64,000 nt of DNA from Jiangella mangrovi (GCF_014204975.1 NZ_JACHMM010000001.1:5368037-5432036); one strand, 5' to 3'. Positions 33,606 to 42,230 are shown, numbered from the stretch's first letter. Notes: generated by a model not told the origin, from the sequence alone. Numbers and translations: made by a program.

Positions 33606-35290
33606 CGCACCCACCTCCCCGGGTCGTGGACGACCTTCCCGCCGACCACGGTGAACAGCGAGCGGATCTGGTAGATCTCCTCGTCCGGGACGGTGAAGAA
33701 GTCGCGGTCGAGGACGGCGAGGTCGGCGTGGTGGCCCACCTCGATGGACCCGAGGTCGTCCTCCCAGATGAACCACCTGGTGTCGGCCGTGGCCAGGCGC
33801 AGAGCCTGCTGCCGGGTGAGGTTCTGGTCGCCGAGGATGTGCGCGCCGGCGAGGTTGCGGCCGGTGATCATCGTGTAGAGGTTGAGCCACGGGCTGATGA
33901 CGGTGATGTCGCCGCCGTCGGAGTGGTACCCGACCTGGATCGGGTGGTCGTAGAGCATGCGGTACGGCGGGCCGACGTTCGTCCCCGTCCGCGTCGGGCC
34001 CCAGCCCACCAGGACGCCGCCGCCGATGGCGTGGAACCGGTTGGCGAGGTCCTCGTTGAAGCCGGGGATGTGCGAGATGATCCAGCGCAGCTGGTCGATG
34101 GGGATCTCGGCGTGCACCTGCTCGCGCAGCGCGATCAGCGACTGCGCCGACGCGAGGTTCAGCGAGTGGTCCTCGCCCCGCCACCCGGTCCGGGCGATGG
34201 CCCGCAGCCCCTCGATGCCGCCGCCGGTGAACTCGCCGATGCCGCCGGTGCGCAGCCAGTCGTTGCCGAAGAACGGGAAGTTGTTGCGCAGCCGCGGCGC
34301 CAGGGTCGGCAGGTTCGGGTCGTTCGCCGGGTCCTGGTGCAGGAAGTCGATGCGCAGCCGGGCGGCCATGCGCTCCTCGCGGTCGAGCGTGAGGAACGGC
34401 CGGTGCATGGTGTACGTGTTCTCGTTGGCGATGCCGCCCGACGGCAGCTCGGAGTGGAACGCGCCGCCGTCGCGGTGGGTCGTGATGCCCAGCGTGGCGA
34501 AGTACTGCAGGGCGTCGTTCGCGCTGCGGACCCGGGTCTCCGGTGTCAGCAGCTGCTCGCGCATGACCTGCAGGGCCCGGCTGGACCCCGTCGCCCCGCC
34601 GCCGATGACGCCGTCGGCCGCCACGACCACCCCACGCGCCTCGAGCCAGGCCTTGCCCAGGCTGTTGGTGCGGGTGCCGCCCTGTGCCGCCTGGATGTAG
34701 ACGGGCCGGTCGACGGCGTCGAGCTCGGCCAGGAGCGGCAGCCGGCGTTCGGCGAACTGCATGGCCGAGATGGGCCCGATGGTCGTGATGAACTCCCCCG
34801 GCGGGACGTCGGCGCTGCGCTCCTGGTAGCGCGCGACGAGGTCGGGGATGGTGAAGACGTCCTCGGCGCCCGTGCTCCACCCGGGCCGGTTGCCGACCAG
34901 CACGATGTGGTTGTGGGCGTCGACGATGCCCGGGATCACCGTCCGGCCGCGCAGGTTCACGACGTCGAACGGCCGGCCCTGCGCCCGCACCGGCCCGTTG
35001 CCGACCCCGATGAAGCGGCCGTTGCGGATCAGCACGTGCGAGACGACGGTGTCGTTCGCGTCCATGGTGTGGATCCGCCCATTGACCAGGGCCAGATCCG
35101 TGTCGCCGCGGACGCCCGGAATGGACGTCGGCGCGGTGCTCGTCGTGGTGGACTCGGTTTCCGCGGCGTGGGCGGCTCCTGCCCCCACACCCGCCATGGC
35201 TGCCGCTACTCCCGCAGCCGCGCCCGTCCGGAGCACTTCACGCCGGGACGGGCCCGAACCCTGCTCGGTTCGGTGTTCATCCTCACTCAT
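33602..35290 (-). CDS. Tat-exported YtcJ-type amidohydrolase (first copy)
   Basis: A 562-residue amidohydrolase, first gene of the leftward arm of the regulon. The Tat signal is SRREVLRTGAAAGVAAAMAG, with a cleavage-like AHA-AE at about residue 48. The catalytic domain opens LALVNGRIHTMDANDTVVSH, carries HxH in IPGIVDAHNHIVLV, and has YHSDGGDITVISPWL where the last metal or catalytic Asp is expected, then IEVGHHADLAVLDRDFF. Its specific substrate is unknown. The ATG at 35290 places the twin arginines 20-25 residues in; an upstream start would bury the signal. The promoter region toward 35718 carries two palindromes. Confidence 0.88.
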   Translation of the reverse strand: MSEDEHRTEQGSGPSRREVLRTGAAAGVAAAMAGVGAGAAHAAETESTTTSTAPTSIPGVRGDTDLALVNGRIHTMDANDTVVSHVLIRNGRFIGVGNGPVRAQGRPFDVVNLRGRTVIPGIVDAHNHIVLVGNRPGWSTGAEDVFTIPDLVARYQERSADVPPGEFITTIGPISAMQFAERRLPLLAELDAVDRPVYIQAAQGGTRTNSLGKAWLEARGVVVAADGVIGGGATGSSRALQVMREQLLTPETRVRSANDALQYFATLGITTHRDGGAFHSELPSGGIANENTYTMHRPFLTLDREERMAARLRIDFLHQDPANDPNLPTLAPRLRNNFPFFGNDWLRTGGIGEFTGGGIEGLRAIARTGWRGEDHSLNLASAQSLIALREQVHAEIPIDQLRWIISHIPGFNEDLANRFHAIGGGVLVGWGPTRTGTNVGPPYRMLYDHPIQVGYHSDGGDITVISPWLNLYTMITGRNLAGAHILGDQNLTRQQALRLATADTRWFIWEDDLGSIEVGHHADLAVLDRDFFTVPDEEIYQIRSLFTVVGGKVVHDPGRWVR

Positions 35291-35485
35291 CAGCCGACAC
35301 CGCCTTCCCACGGGGTCGTTCCGATCTGCCCGGATCAGGGCAGTGGGTGGGACGCAGCTCTGGGCCAGGAGTGTAGGAGAACTGAACAGAGTGTGCAATA
35401 CCATTGTTCATCGGCCGTCATGAGTCGGCAATGTGCACAGCTCCGCTGACCGTTACTGCCGTAGAGGCAGGTCAGCCTGCACTGA

Positions 35486-35570
35486 AACGATCACGTTCAG
35501 CACGATCTCCCGTGTCGCACTACGCCTGCAACCGTGTTGACGCTCGGGCAATCGTGGTGGACCGCCCACG
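35486..35570. repeat. Palindromic repeat family P2, copy 3
   Basis: GATCACGTTCAGCAC (35489-35503) is identical to the left arm of the palindrome at 5006-5095. It is followed by TCTCCCG and by CGCACTACGCCTGCAACCGTG, which matches that copy's central region. The right arm is degraded, so this copy no longer forms a full palindrome. Confidence 0.6.
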
Positions 35571-35585
35571 TCGCCACGAGTAAAG

Positions 35586-35655
35586 GGCGTCCTGGTCTCA
35601 CGTCACGTTCGCGGATCGATTCCGGACGTTTCACGTGACGCCAGACCAGGACGCC
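35586..35655. repeat. 70-bp inverted repeat (family P5)
   Basis: GGCGTCCTGGTCT, two unpaired bases and CGTCACGT on the left are mirrored by ACGTGACG, two bases and AGACCAGGACGCC on the right (35655). It is followed by CACCCGTCGCCAGACTCCCCCC, which also flanks the P1 copy at 871. It lies just downstream of the XRE-cupin gene's stop and could act as its terminator, though no U-tract follows. Confidence 0.7.
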
Positions 35656-35717
35656 GGCCACGCACCCGTCGCCAGACTCCCCCCACCCCACCCGAGCCCA
35701 CGCACCCAGCAAGGAAC

Positions 35718-36494
35718 TCAGGCGGAGCGCTCGAGGACGAACCAGATGCCGACGGCGGGCTCGGTGCCGTCGTTGCGGTAGGCGTGCGGCATGGTGGAGT
35801 CGAACGAGACGGAGTCGCCGGCCCGCAGGTGGTGCTCCTCGAAGCCGAGCGTCAGCACCAGCTCGCCGCTCAGCACGTGCCCGTACTCGGTGCCGGAGTG
35901 GCGCATGAGCAGCCCGGCCCCCGACGAGGACGAGCCGCCGGGCTGGTAGGTGATGCGCAGGAAGTCGGTGTGGGCGTCGGGGACCTGGCCGAGCAGCTCC
36001 CAGGTGACGCCGGAGTCCAGGGTCAGCACCTCGCGCTCGGCCGCCCGGACGACGGGGCCGACGCGGCGGCGGTCGGAGCCGAGGACCCGCAGAGCGCTGA
36101 TGGTCTCGGGCACCGAGGTGGCCGACGGCGCCGCCTCGCCCGGAGAGACCGCCGAGTCCGGCGAGACCGCCGAGTCCGCGGCCGGCACGTCGGACACCTG
36201 CACCGCCACACCCACCGGCGGCACCACGACGTCGGCCCGCGGACCGGCGGGAACGCCGTCGTCGGAACCCGGGGCGAAGATGTCCTCGACGGAGATGCCC
36301 AGCGCGGTGGTGATGGCGTACAGCGTGCTGACCGACGGCTGGCTCTTGTCGGTCTCGATCTGGGAGATCAGGCTCGCCGACACTCCGATCTCGCGCGCCA
36401 GCCCGCGGGCACTGACGCCCTTGCGCATCCGCTCCTGACGGATGCGCTCACCGATCGCGGGCACTGCCGACGGGCTCACGCGGTCTCCGTTCAC
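35718..36494 (-). CDS. XRE-family regulator with cupin sensor domain
   Basis: A 258-residue regulator at the centre of the divergent regulon. Residues about 14-70 are an XRE helix-turn-helix (GERIRQERMRKGVSARGLAREI, VSASLISQIETDKSQPS). A Val/Ala/Asp-rich linker of about 60 residues, with SAVSPDSAVSPGE repeats, follows. Residues about 175-255 are a cupin_2 domain with the metal-binding pattern RHSGTEYGHVLSGELVLTLG and DSVSFDSTMPHAYRN. Such regulators bind a small catabolite in the cupin. The GTG at 36494 directly abuts the operator repeats. It likely controls both itself and the divergent catabolic operon. Confidence 0.9.
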   Translation of the reverse strand: MNGDRVSPSAVPAIGERIRQERMRKGVSARGLAREIGVSASLISQIETDKSQPSVSTLYAITTALGISVEDIFAPGSDDGVPAGPRADVVVPPVGVAVQVSDVPAADSAVSPDSAVSPGEAAPSATSVPETISALRVLGSDRRRVGPVVRAAEREVLTLDSGVTWELLGQVPDAHTDFLRITYQPGGSSSSGAGLLMRHSGTEYGHVLSGELVLTLGFEEHHLRAGDSVSFDSTMPHAYRNDGTEPAVGIWFVLERSA

Positions 36495-36517
36495 TGTTGA
36501 CCATGCTGTTGACCATG
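36495..36517. promoter_or_regulatory. Direct-repeat operator TGTTGACCATG x2
   Basis: TGTTGACCATG is repeated exactly at 36495-36505 and 36507-36517, a 12-bp period that puts the repeats about one helical turn apart. It touches the regulator's GTG and lies 93 bp before the divergent M24 gene. Placement suggests the XRE-cupin protein's own binding site. A further GGTTGACG at 36535-36542 may be a half-site. Confidence 0.55.
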
Positions 36518-36609
36518 ACTGAGCGGAGTTTACCGGTTGACGCCGAAGCCCGGCTCCGCTTCACTCAGATGGTAAGTGTAGTTGAACACGCCGAGGAGGT
36601 GCCTGCGCA

Positions 36610-37935
36610 ATGCCGATACGCACCTACGGACCCAACGCGGTCGACTGGGAAGAGCGCATCGACCTCGACCGCCTGCGCCGCGAGCGGCTCGAGCGGCTGC
36701 GCGCCGCGCTGAACCAGTCCGAGCTGGGCGCCCTGCTGGCCTTCGACTTCGCCAACATCCGGTACATGACGTCCACGCACATCGGGACGTGGGCGGTCGA
36801 CAAGCTCATCCGGTTCGCGCTGCTACCCCGCGGCGGCGAGCCCATCGTCTGGGACTTCGGGTCCGCCGCGCGCCACCACCAGCTGTACAACCCGTGGCTC
36901 GACGGCACCAACCGCGCCCGGGCGGGCATCTCGACGCTGCGCGGTGCGTTCCACCCCGGCGCCGGCATCGCCGACGACGTCGCGGGCAAGATCGCCCGGG
37001 TGCTCGCCGAGCACGGCCTGCAGAACGAGCCCGTCGGCATCGACGTCGCCGAGATGCCGGTGCTCATGGCGCTGCAGGAGCAGGGCCTCACCGTCATCGA
37101 CGGCCAGCAGGTGTTCCTCGAGGCCCGCCGCATCAAGACGCCGGACGAGATCGCGCTGCTCGCGCACGCCGCGTCCATGGTCGACGCCGCCTATGACGAG
37201 CTGTACGGCTTCCTGCGCCCGGGGGTGCGAGAGAACGAGTGCGTCGGCGTCGTCAGCAAGGTCCTCTACGACCTCGGCAGCGAGTACGTCGAGGGCGTCA
37301 ACGCCATCTCCGGCGAACGCTGCTCGCCGCACCCGCACGTCTACAGCGACCGCATCGTCCGCCCCGGCGACCCCGCGTTCTTCGACATCCTGCACAGCTA
37401 CAACGGCTACCGCACCTGCTACTACCGCACGTTCGCGGTCGGCAGCGCGTCCGTGGCCCAGCGCGACGCATACACCCGCTGCCGCGAGTTCATCGACCAC
37501 GCCATCGCCGAGGTCAAACCTGGTGCGACGACGGCCGACATCGTGTCGCTGTGGCCGCGGGCCGACGAGTTCGGCTTCCCCGACGAGGAGGCGGCGTTCG
37601 CGCTGCAGTACGGCCACGGCGTCGGTCTGTCCATCTGGGAGAAGCCGATCTTCTCGCGGCTGGTCTCGCTCGACCACCCCGAGGTGCTCGAAGAGGGCAT
37701 GGTCTTCGCGCTCGAGACCTACTGGCCGGCCTCCGACGGGTGGTCCGCGGCCCGCATCGAGGAAGAGATCGTGGTCACGGCCGACGGCTGCGAGGTCATC
37801 ACGAAGTTCCCGGCCGAGGAGCTGCTGGTCGCCGGTCGCAAGTACTGGACCGTCGGCGGCGAGCTGAATTCCCTGCGCGACTCGCAGTCCCACCTGAACA
37901 CCGGAAACGCGAGCGGCAACGGAGCCACCCCATGA
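36610..37935 (+). CDS. M24-fold (creatinase/aminopeptidase P-like) protein with altered metal site
   Basis: A 441-residue pita-bread-fold protein and first gene of the rightward operon. The N-terminal creatinase domain (about 20-165) has LLAFDFANIRYMTSTHIGTW. The M24 domain (about 175-410) keeps His in QYGHGVGLSIWEKP, Glu in VFALETYWPASDG and Glu in IEEEIVVT. The metal-binding Asp pair is incomplete: FFDILHSYNGYRTCYYRTF has the first Asp, but the place of the second holds Cys/Tyr. It may therefore be a non-peptidase, as in creatinase (C-N hydrolase) or DddP (lyase). AGGAGGT precedes the ATG by 9 bp. Its stop overlaps the E1-alpha start. Confidence 0.85.
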   Translation: MPIRTYGPNAVDWEERIDLDRLRRERLERLRAALNQSELGALLAFDFANIRYMTSTHIGTWAVDKLIRFALLPRGGEPIVWDFGSAARHHQLYNPWLDGTNRARAGISTLRGAFHPGAGIADDVAGKIARVLAEHGLQNEPVGIDVAEMPVLMALQEQGLTVIDGQQVFLEARRIKTPDEIALLAHAASMVDAAYDELYGFLRPGVRENECVGVVSKVLYDLGSEYVEGVNAISGERCSPHPHVYSDRIVRPGDPAFFDILHSYNGYRTCYYRTFAVGSASVAQRDAYTRCREFIDHAIAEVKPGATTADIVSLWPRADEFGFPDEEAAFALQYGHGVGLSIWEKPIFSRLVSLDHPEVLEEGMVFALETYWPASDGWSAARIEEEIVVTADGCEVITKFPAEELLVAGRKYWTVGGELNSLRDSQSHLNTGNASGNGATP

Positions 37936-38921
37936 CCGAGACGACGACGGCGACCGACCTGCTGGCGCTGCACGAGACCATGGCGGTCATCCGCCGCACC
38001 GAGAAGGCGGCGCACGACCTCTTCCTGTCCGGGCTGGTCAAGGGCACGACGCACCTCGCGGCGGGACACGAGGCGGTCGCCGTCGGCACCCGCGCGGCGT
38101 TGAAGGACGGCGACTACGCGTTCGCCACCTACCGCGGTCACCACCACGCCATCGCCTGGGGCGCCACGCCCGAGGAGTGCCTGGCCGAGCTCATGCAGCG
38201 CTCGACGGGCCTCAACAAGGCCAAGGGCGGCTCGATGCATCTCACGAAGGCCGAGGCGGGCATGCTCGGCTCCTATGCGATCGTCGGGGCGCACCTCCCC
38301 ATGGCGGTGGGCGCCGCCTGGTCGGCCCGGTTGCGCAAGACCGACCAGGTGGCGGTGGCCTTCTTCGGCGACGGCGCCACCAACATCGGCGCGTTCCACG
38401 AGGCGCTGAACCTCGCGTCGGTGTGGAAGCTGCCGGTGCTGTTCGTCTGCGAGAACAACTTCTACATGGAGTACACCCCCATCGGCTCCGTCACCGGCGT
38501 CGGCAACCCGGCGGCCGACCGGGCCCCGTCCTACGGCATCCCGGCCGAGGTCGTCGACGGCAACGACGTGGTGGCGGTGCGCGACGCCGTCGCCCGCGCG
38601 GCGGGTCGGGCCCGCGCGGGCGACGGACCCACGGTGCTCGAGGCGCAGACCTACCGGCACTACGGCCACAGCCGCACCGACCCGGCGAAGTACCGCCCCG
38701 ACGGCGAGCTCGAGCGCTGGATGGAACGCGATCCACTGACGGTGTCGGCCGGCCGGTTGCGCGAGTCCGGCACCAGCGACGACGACATCAAGGCGGCCGA
38801 GGACCGCGCGGCCGCCGTCGTCGAGCAGGCCGTCGCCGCTGCCAAGGCCGCCCCGCAGGCCGACCTCGGCGAGGCGTTCACCGACGTATGGGCCGACGGA
38901 GGTGCCGCATGGCGGACGTGA
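37932..38921 (+). CDS. 2-oxoacid dehydrogenase E1 component, alpha subunit
   Basis: A 329-residue thiamine-diphosphate enzyme subunit of the pyruvate/acetoin/branched-chain 2-oxoacid dehydrogenase family. It holds the ThDP motif FFGDGATNIGAFHEALNLAS ending in VCENN, plus the phospho-loop equivalent YRHYGHSRTDPAKYR. The N-terminal ATYRGHHHAIAWG and KAKGGSMHL are typical of AcoA-like proteins. It starts inside the M24 gene's stop (ATGA). No E2 or E3 gene is in the window, so the heterotetramer either borrows them or performs a non-oxidative thiamine reaction on an intermediate of this pathway. Confidence 0.92.
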   Translation: MTETTTATDLLALHETMAVIRRTEKAAHDLFLSGLVKGTTHLAAGHEAVAVGTRAALKDGDYAFATYRGHHHAIAWGATPEECLAELMQRSTGLNKAKGGSMHLTKAEAGMLGSYAIVGAHLPMAVGAAWSARLRKTDQVAVAFFGDGATNIGAFHEALNLASVWKLPVLFVCENNFYMEYTPIGSVTGVGNPAADRAPSYGIPAEVVDGNDVVAVRDAVARAAGRARAGDGPTVLEAQTYRHYGHSRTDPAKYRPDGELERWMERDPLTVSAGRLRESGTSDDDIKAAEDRAAAVVEQAVAAAKAAPQADLGEAFTDVWADGGAAWRT

Positions 38922-39907
38922 CCACAGCGCAGGACGTCGTCACCTACCGCGACTCCGTGGCCGAGGGCATCGCGCGCGAGATGCGCCGCGATCCCTCGGT
39001 CGTGTGCCTGGGCGAGGACATCGGGGCGGCCGGCGGCGTCTTCAAGACCACCGTCGGCCTGTTCGACGAGTTCGGCCCCGACCGCGTCTGGGACACCCCG
39101 ATCTCCGAGCAGGCCATCGTGGGTGCGGCCATGGGCGCTGCCATGACGGGCATGCGCCCGGTCGCCGAGATCATGTTCAGCGACTTCCTGGCCTGCTGCT
39201 GGGACTACCTCGCCAACGAGATCCCGAAGGTGCGCTACATGACCGGCGGGCAGGTCACCGTCCCGCTGGTCATCCGCACGGCCAACGGCGGCGGGCTGGG
39301 GTTCGGCGCGCAGCACTCGCAGTCGGTCGAGAACTGGGCGCTCACCGTCCCCGGCCTCAAGATCGCCGCGCCGTCCACGCCCGCCGACGTCGTCGGGCTC
39401 ATGGCCAGCGCCATCCGCAGCGACGACCCCGTGGTGTTCTTCGAGCACAAGGGGCTGTTCGCCAGCAAGGGCGCGCCCGCGCCCGACGGCCACGTGGTGC
39501 CGTTCGGCCAGGCGGCCGTGCTGCGCGAGGGCACCGACGTCACGCTGGTGGCGCTGGCGTCCACGGTGCCGCTGGCGCTGACGGCGGCCGACCGGCTGGC
39601 CGCCGAGGGCGTCGAGGCCGAGGTCGTCGACCTGCGCTGCCTCATCCCGCTGGACGTCTCGGCCGTGCTGCGCTCCGTCGAGCGCACGTCGCGGCTGGTC
39701 GTCGTCGAAGAGAACCCCTTCCAGGGCGGCTGGGGCGGCACCGTCGTCTCCGTCGTCGCCGACGAGGGGTTCGAGCTGCTGGACGCGCCGGTGAAGCGGG
39801 TGGCGGGGGCCAACGTGCCCCTGCCGTTCGCCGACGCGCTGGAGGACCAGGTGATCCCCACCGTGGACAAGGTGGTCGACGCCGTGCGGAGCCTCGCGAC
39901 CTACTGA
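38909..39907 (+). CDS. 2-oxoacid dehydrogenase E1 component, beta subunit
   Basis: A 332-residue transketolase-like beta subunit that completes the E1 active site with the alpha subunit. Signs are CLGEDIGAAGGVFKTTVGLF with the catalytic-site Glu region, WDTPISEQAIVGAAMGAAMTG, and the C-terminal transketolase domain VDLRCLIPLDVSAVLRSVERT. It resembles AcoB. The ATG overlaps the alpha gene by 13 bp; AGGAGGTG-like GGAGGT lies just before it. With the amidohydrolase and oxidoreductases downstream it probably handles a 2-oxoacid or acyloin released from the substrate. Confidence 0.93.
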   Translation: MADVTTAQDVVTYRDSVAEGIAREMRRDPSVVCLGEDIGAAGGVFKTTVGLFDEFGPDRVWDTPISEQAIVGAAMGAAMTGMRPVAEIMFSDFLACCWDYLANEIPKVRYMTGGQVTVPLVIRTANGGGLGFGAQHSQSVENWALTVPGLKIAAPSTPADVVGLMASAIRSDDPVVFFEHKGLFASKGAPAPDGHVVPFGQAAVLREGTDVTLVALASTVPLALTAADRLAAEGVEAEVVDLRCLIPLDVSAVLRSVERTSRLVVVEENPFQGGWGGTVVSVVADEGFELLDAPVKRVAGANVPLPFADALEDQVIPTVDKVVDAVRSLATY

Positions 39908-39963
39908 CCCTTCGAGCGTTCCACCCCCACCTCAGAGCTGCCATCGCGATGGAGGGATGGTTC

Positions 39964-41331
39964 ATGAGCACCCGACTCCTGCTCAGCAACGGCCACGTCA
40001 TCAGCATGGATCCCGACATCGGCGATGTCGCCGGTGCCGACGTCCTCATCGAGGACGGCGCCATCGTCGCCGTCCGGCCGGGCCTCTCCGCCGAGGTCAC
40101 CGATGCCGAGGTCGTCGACGCCACCGGGCGCATCGTCATCCCGGGCTTCGTCGACACCCACCGGCACACCTGGGAGACGGCCATTCGCACGTCCGCGCCG
40201 AACGCCACGCTGGACGACTACTTCGTCGAGATCCTCGACACCTTCGCCCCGCTGTACGGGCCCGACGACGTCTACGCGAGCAACCTCGCGGGCTCGCTCG
40301 AGTGCCTCAACGCGGGCATCACCACGCTGGTCGACTGGTCGCACATCAACAACACGCCCGAGCATCCCGACGCCGCCATCAACGGCCTGCGGGAGGCCGG
40401 GCTGCGCGCCCAGTACGCCTACGGCTCGGCCAACACGTCGCTGGCGAAGTACTGGTTCAACAGCGCCGAGGTCATCCCGGGCGACGACGTCCGGCGCATC
40501 CGCAGCACCTACTTCGCCGGCGACGACGGCCTGCTCACCATGGGCCTGGCCACGCGCGGGCCGGGGTTCTGCCAGGACGACGTCGTCACGGCCGAGTGGG
40601 CGCTGGCCCGCGAGGTCGGCATCCCGCTGACGGTGCACGTCGCCATGGGGCGCCTGGCCGGCCGGTTCGCCATGGTCGAGCAGCTCGATCGCCTCGGCCT
40701 GCTGGGGCCCGACACCACCTACGTGCACTGCTGCTACTTCAGCGACCACGAGTGGCGCCGGGTCGCCGACACCGGCGGCACCATCTCCATCGCCGCGCAG
40801 GTCGAGCTGCAGATGGGCCACGGCTGGCCGCCGGTCGCCAAGAGCTACCAGTTCGGCCTCGCCCCGAGCCTGTCCATCGACGTCGTCACGACGGTCCCGG
40901 GCGACATGTTCACGCAGATGCGCGCGGCTTTCGGCGGCGAGCGGGCGCGCATCAACGCGACCAGCTGGCAGGCCGACACCCTCAACCCCGACACCACGCC
41001 CACGGCGCGGCACATGCTCGAGATGGCGACCATCAATGGCGCGCAGGTGGCCGGGCTGGCCGACCGCACCGGGTCGCTCACGCCGGGCAAGCGTGGCGAC
41101 GTCGTGCTGATCGACGCGACGGCGCTCAACGTCGCCCCGGTCATGGACCCGGTCGCCGCAGTCGTGCTGGCCGCCGACGTCTCCAACGTCGAGACCGTCA
41201 TCGTCGACGGCGTCATCCGCAAGCAGGGCGGGAAGCTACTCGCCGACGTCGACCGCGCCCGCGGCCTGGTCGAGGCGGCCCGCGACCGCCTGGTCGCCGC
41301 GGCCGAGAAGAACAAGGCGGCCGCGGGATGA
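39964..41331 (+). CDS. Cytosolic amidohydrolase (TRZ/ATZ / 8-oxoguanine-deaminase-like)
   Basis: A 455-residue amidohydrolase of the ATZ/TRZ (cyclic imidine/aryl deaminase) group, without signal peptide. The start LLLSNGHVISMDPDIGDVAG and HxH in IPGFVDTHRHTWETAIR are diagnostic. Further metal/active-site positions are His in IPLTVHVAMG and His in TTYVHCCYFSDHEWRR, and the sandwich domain closes with SLTPGKRGDVVLIDA. Members deaminate or dechlorinate N-heterocycles or open amidines. GGAGGGA before ATG 39964 decides the start over the ATG at 39949. It overlaps the bicupin gene (ATGA), so it serves the same pathway as the E1 genes. Confidence 0.88.
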   Translation: MSTRLLLSNGHVISMDPDIGDVAGADVLIEDGAIVAVRPGLSAEVTDAEVVDATGRIVIPGFVDTHRHTWETAIRTSAPNATLDDYFVEILDTFAPLYGPDDVYASNLAGSLECLNAGITTLVDWSHINNTPEHPDAAINGLREAGLRAQYAYGSANTSLAKYWFNSAEVIPGDDVRRIRSTYFAGDDGLLTMGLATRGPGFCQDDVVTAEWALAREVGIPLTVHVAMGRLAGRFAMVEQLDRLGLLGPDTTYVHCCYFSDHEWRRVADTGGTISIAAQVELQMGHGWPPVAKSYQFGLAPSLSIDVVTTVPGDMFTQMRAAFGGERARINATSWQADTLNPDTTPTARHMLEMATINGAQVAGLADRTGSLTPGKRGDVVLIDATALNVAPVMDPVAAVVLAADVSNVETVIVDGVIRKQGGKLLADVDRARGLVEAARDRLVAAAEKNKAAAG

Positions 41332-42230
41332 CGGAGCGGCACCTGGTCCAGCGGGGGGCGCAGGCCGCCTTCGAGGCGCCGGCGGGCTGGGCCGCCGGCG
41401 CCGAAGGCTTCCGGCGGTGGACGGTCGTCGGCGAGTCCGCCGGCGCCGTCCACACCGGCTTCGGCGTCTGCGAGCTCGATCCCGGCGGCTCGGTGCCGGC
41501 GCACGTCCACTCGTTCGAAGAGAGCTTCCACATGCTCTCGGGCTCGGCCGTCCTCACCACGCCCGAGGGCTCGTTCCGGGTGTCTCAGGGCGACTACGGC
41601 GTGCTGCCGGTCGCGGTCCCGCACACCTGGCGGGGCTCCGGCGACGGACCGGCCCGCTGGGCGGAGATGCAGGGGCCGCAGCCGCGCGCCGACTTCGACG
41701 GCGACACCTTCCTGGTGCCGCCGCTCGACGACCCTCGCCCGGTCGCCGACGTCGACGTCCGAGACCCGCGCACCTACCGGTTCGGCACCATCCGGCCCGG
41801 TCACATGGACCCCGCGAAGCAGTCGCAGGACCTGCTCGCCGTGTCGGCCAGCATGCGCACCGCGCTGCTCGTCTACGGCGGCATCAACGTCAAGCAGATG
41901 GTCGACAGCGACCTCGGGGCCATCCTGACCACGATGTTCATGGTGCAGTACGACCCCGACGGCGCGACCACCCCGCACGACCACCCGTTCGAGGAGACGT
42001 ACCTGATCCTCGAGGGCACGGTCGAGGCGTCCTTCGACGGGAAGACGTACCTGCTCGAGGCCGGCGACGTCGCCTGGGCCGGGGTCGGCTGCCCGCACGC
42101 GTTCCGCAACGCCGGCGGCGGCACGCTGCGCTGGCTCGAGACGCAGGCGCCGGCGCCGCCGCCGCGCTACTCGTATCGTTTCGCCCGCGACTGGAACCAC
42201 CTGCGCGACGTCCTGGGAGGTCAGCAGTGA
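41328..42230 (+). CDS. Bicupin protein ((S)-ureidoglycine aminohydrolase-like)
   Basis: A 300-residue protein with two cupin domains. The first (about 45-120) has VPAHVHSFEESFHMLSGSAV and the second (about 205-280) PHDHPFEETYLILEGTVEAS, both with the H-x-H...E metal set; the later His are in VPHTWRG and CPHAFRN. The closest known design is (S)-ureidoglycine aminohydrolase (AllE/UAH type), which releases ammonia from ureides, but isomerases and dioxygenases share it. The context of an amidohydrolase and an amide-type ABC importer supports action on an amino/amide compound. It is coupled to both neighbours by 4-bp overlaps. Confidence 0.85.
   Translation: MTERHLVQRGAQAAFEAPAGWAAGAEGFRRWTVVGESAGAVHTGFGVCELDPGGSVPAHVHSFEESFHMLSGSAVLTTPEGSFRVSQGDYGVLPVAVPHTWRGSGDGPARWAEMQGPQPRADFDGDTFLVPPLDDPRPVADVDVRDPRTYRFGTIRPGHMDPAKQSQDLLAVSASMRTALLVYGGINVKQMVDSDLGAILTTMFMVQYDPDGATTPHDHPFEETYLILEGTVEASFDGKTYLLEAGDVAWAGVGCPHAFRNAGGGTLRWLETQAPAPPPRYSYRFARDWNHLRDVLGGQQ

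Larger units (their letters stand above)
35291..35717. other. 427-bp intergenic region: amidohydrolase promoter side plus palindromes
   Basis: No gene is visible. The first 170 bp next to the amidohydrolase start are AT-richer (for example GAGTGTGCAATACCATTGTTC near 35388-35408 and CAATGTGCAC near 35428-35437), which fits a promoter or operator zone for the leftward operon. The rest holds P2 copy 3 and the inverted repeat at 35586-35655. Both flanking genes are leftward, so terminators of the regulator gene would lie at its far end, to the left of 35718. Confidence 0.5.

Noticed and set aside
30408..33674. A 1088-codon open frame on the plus strand
   Set aside because: It is the mirror frame of the binding-protein and amidohydrolase genes, with no recognisable domain and biased composition.
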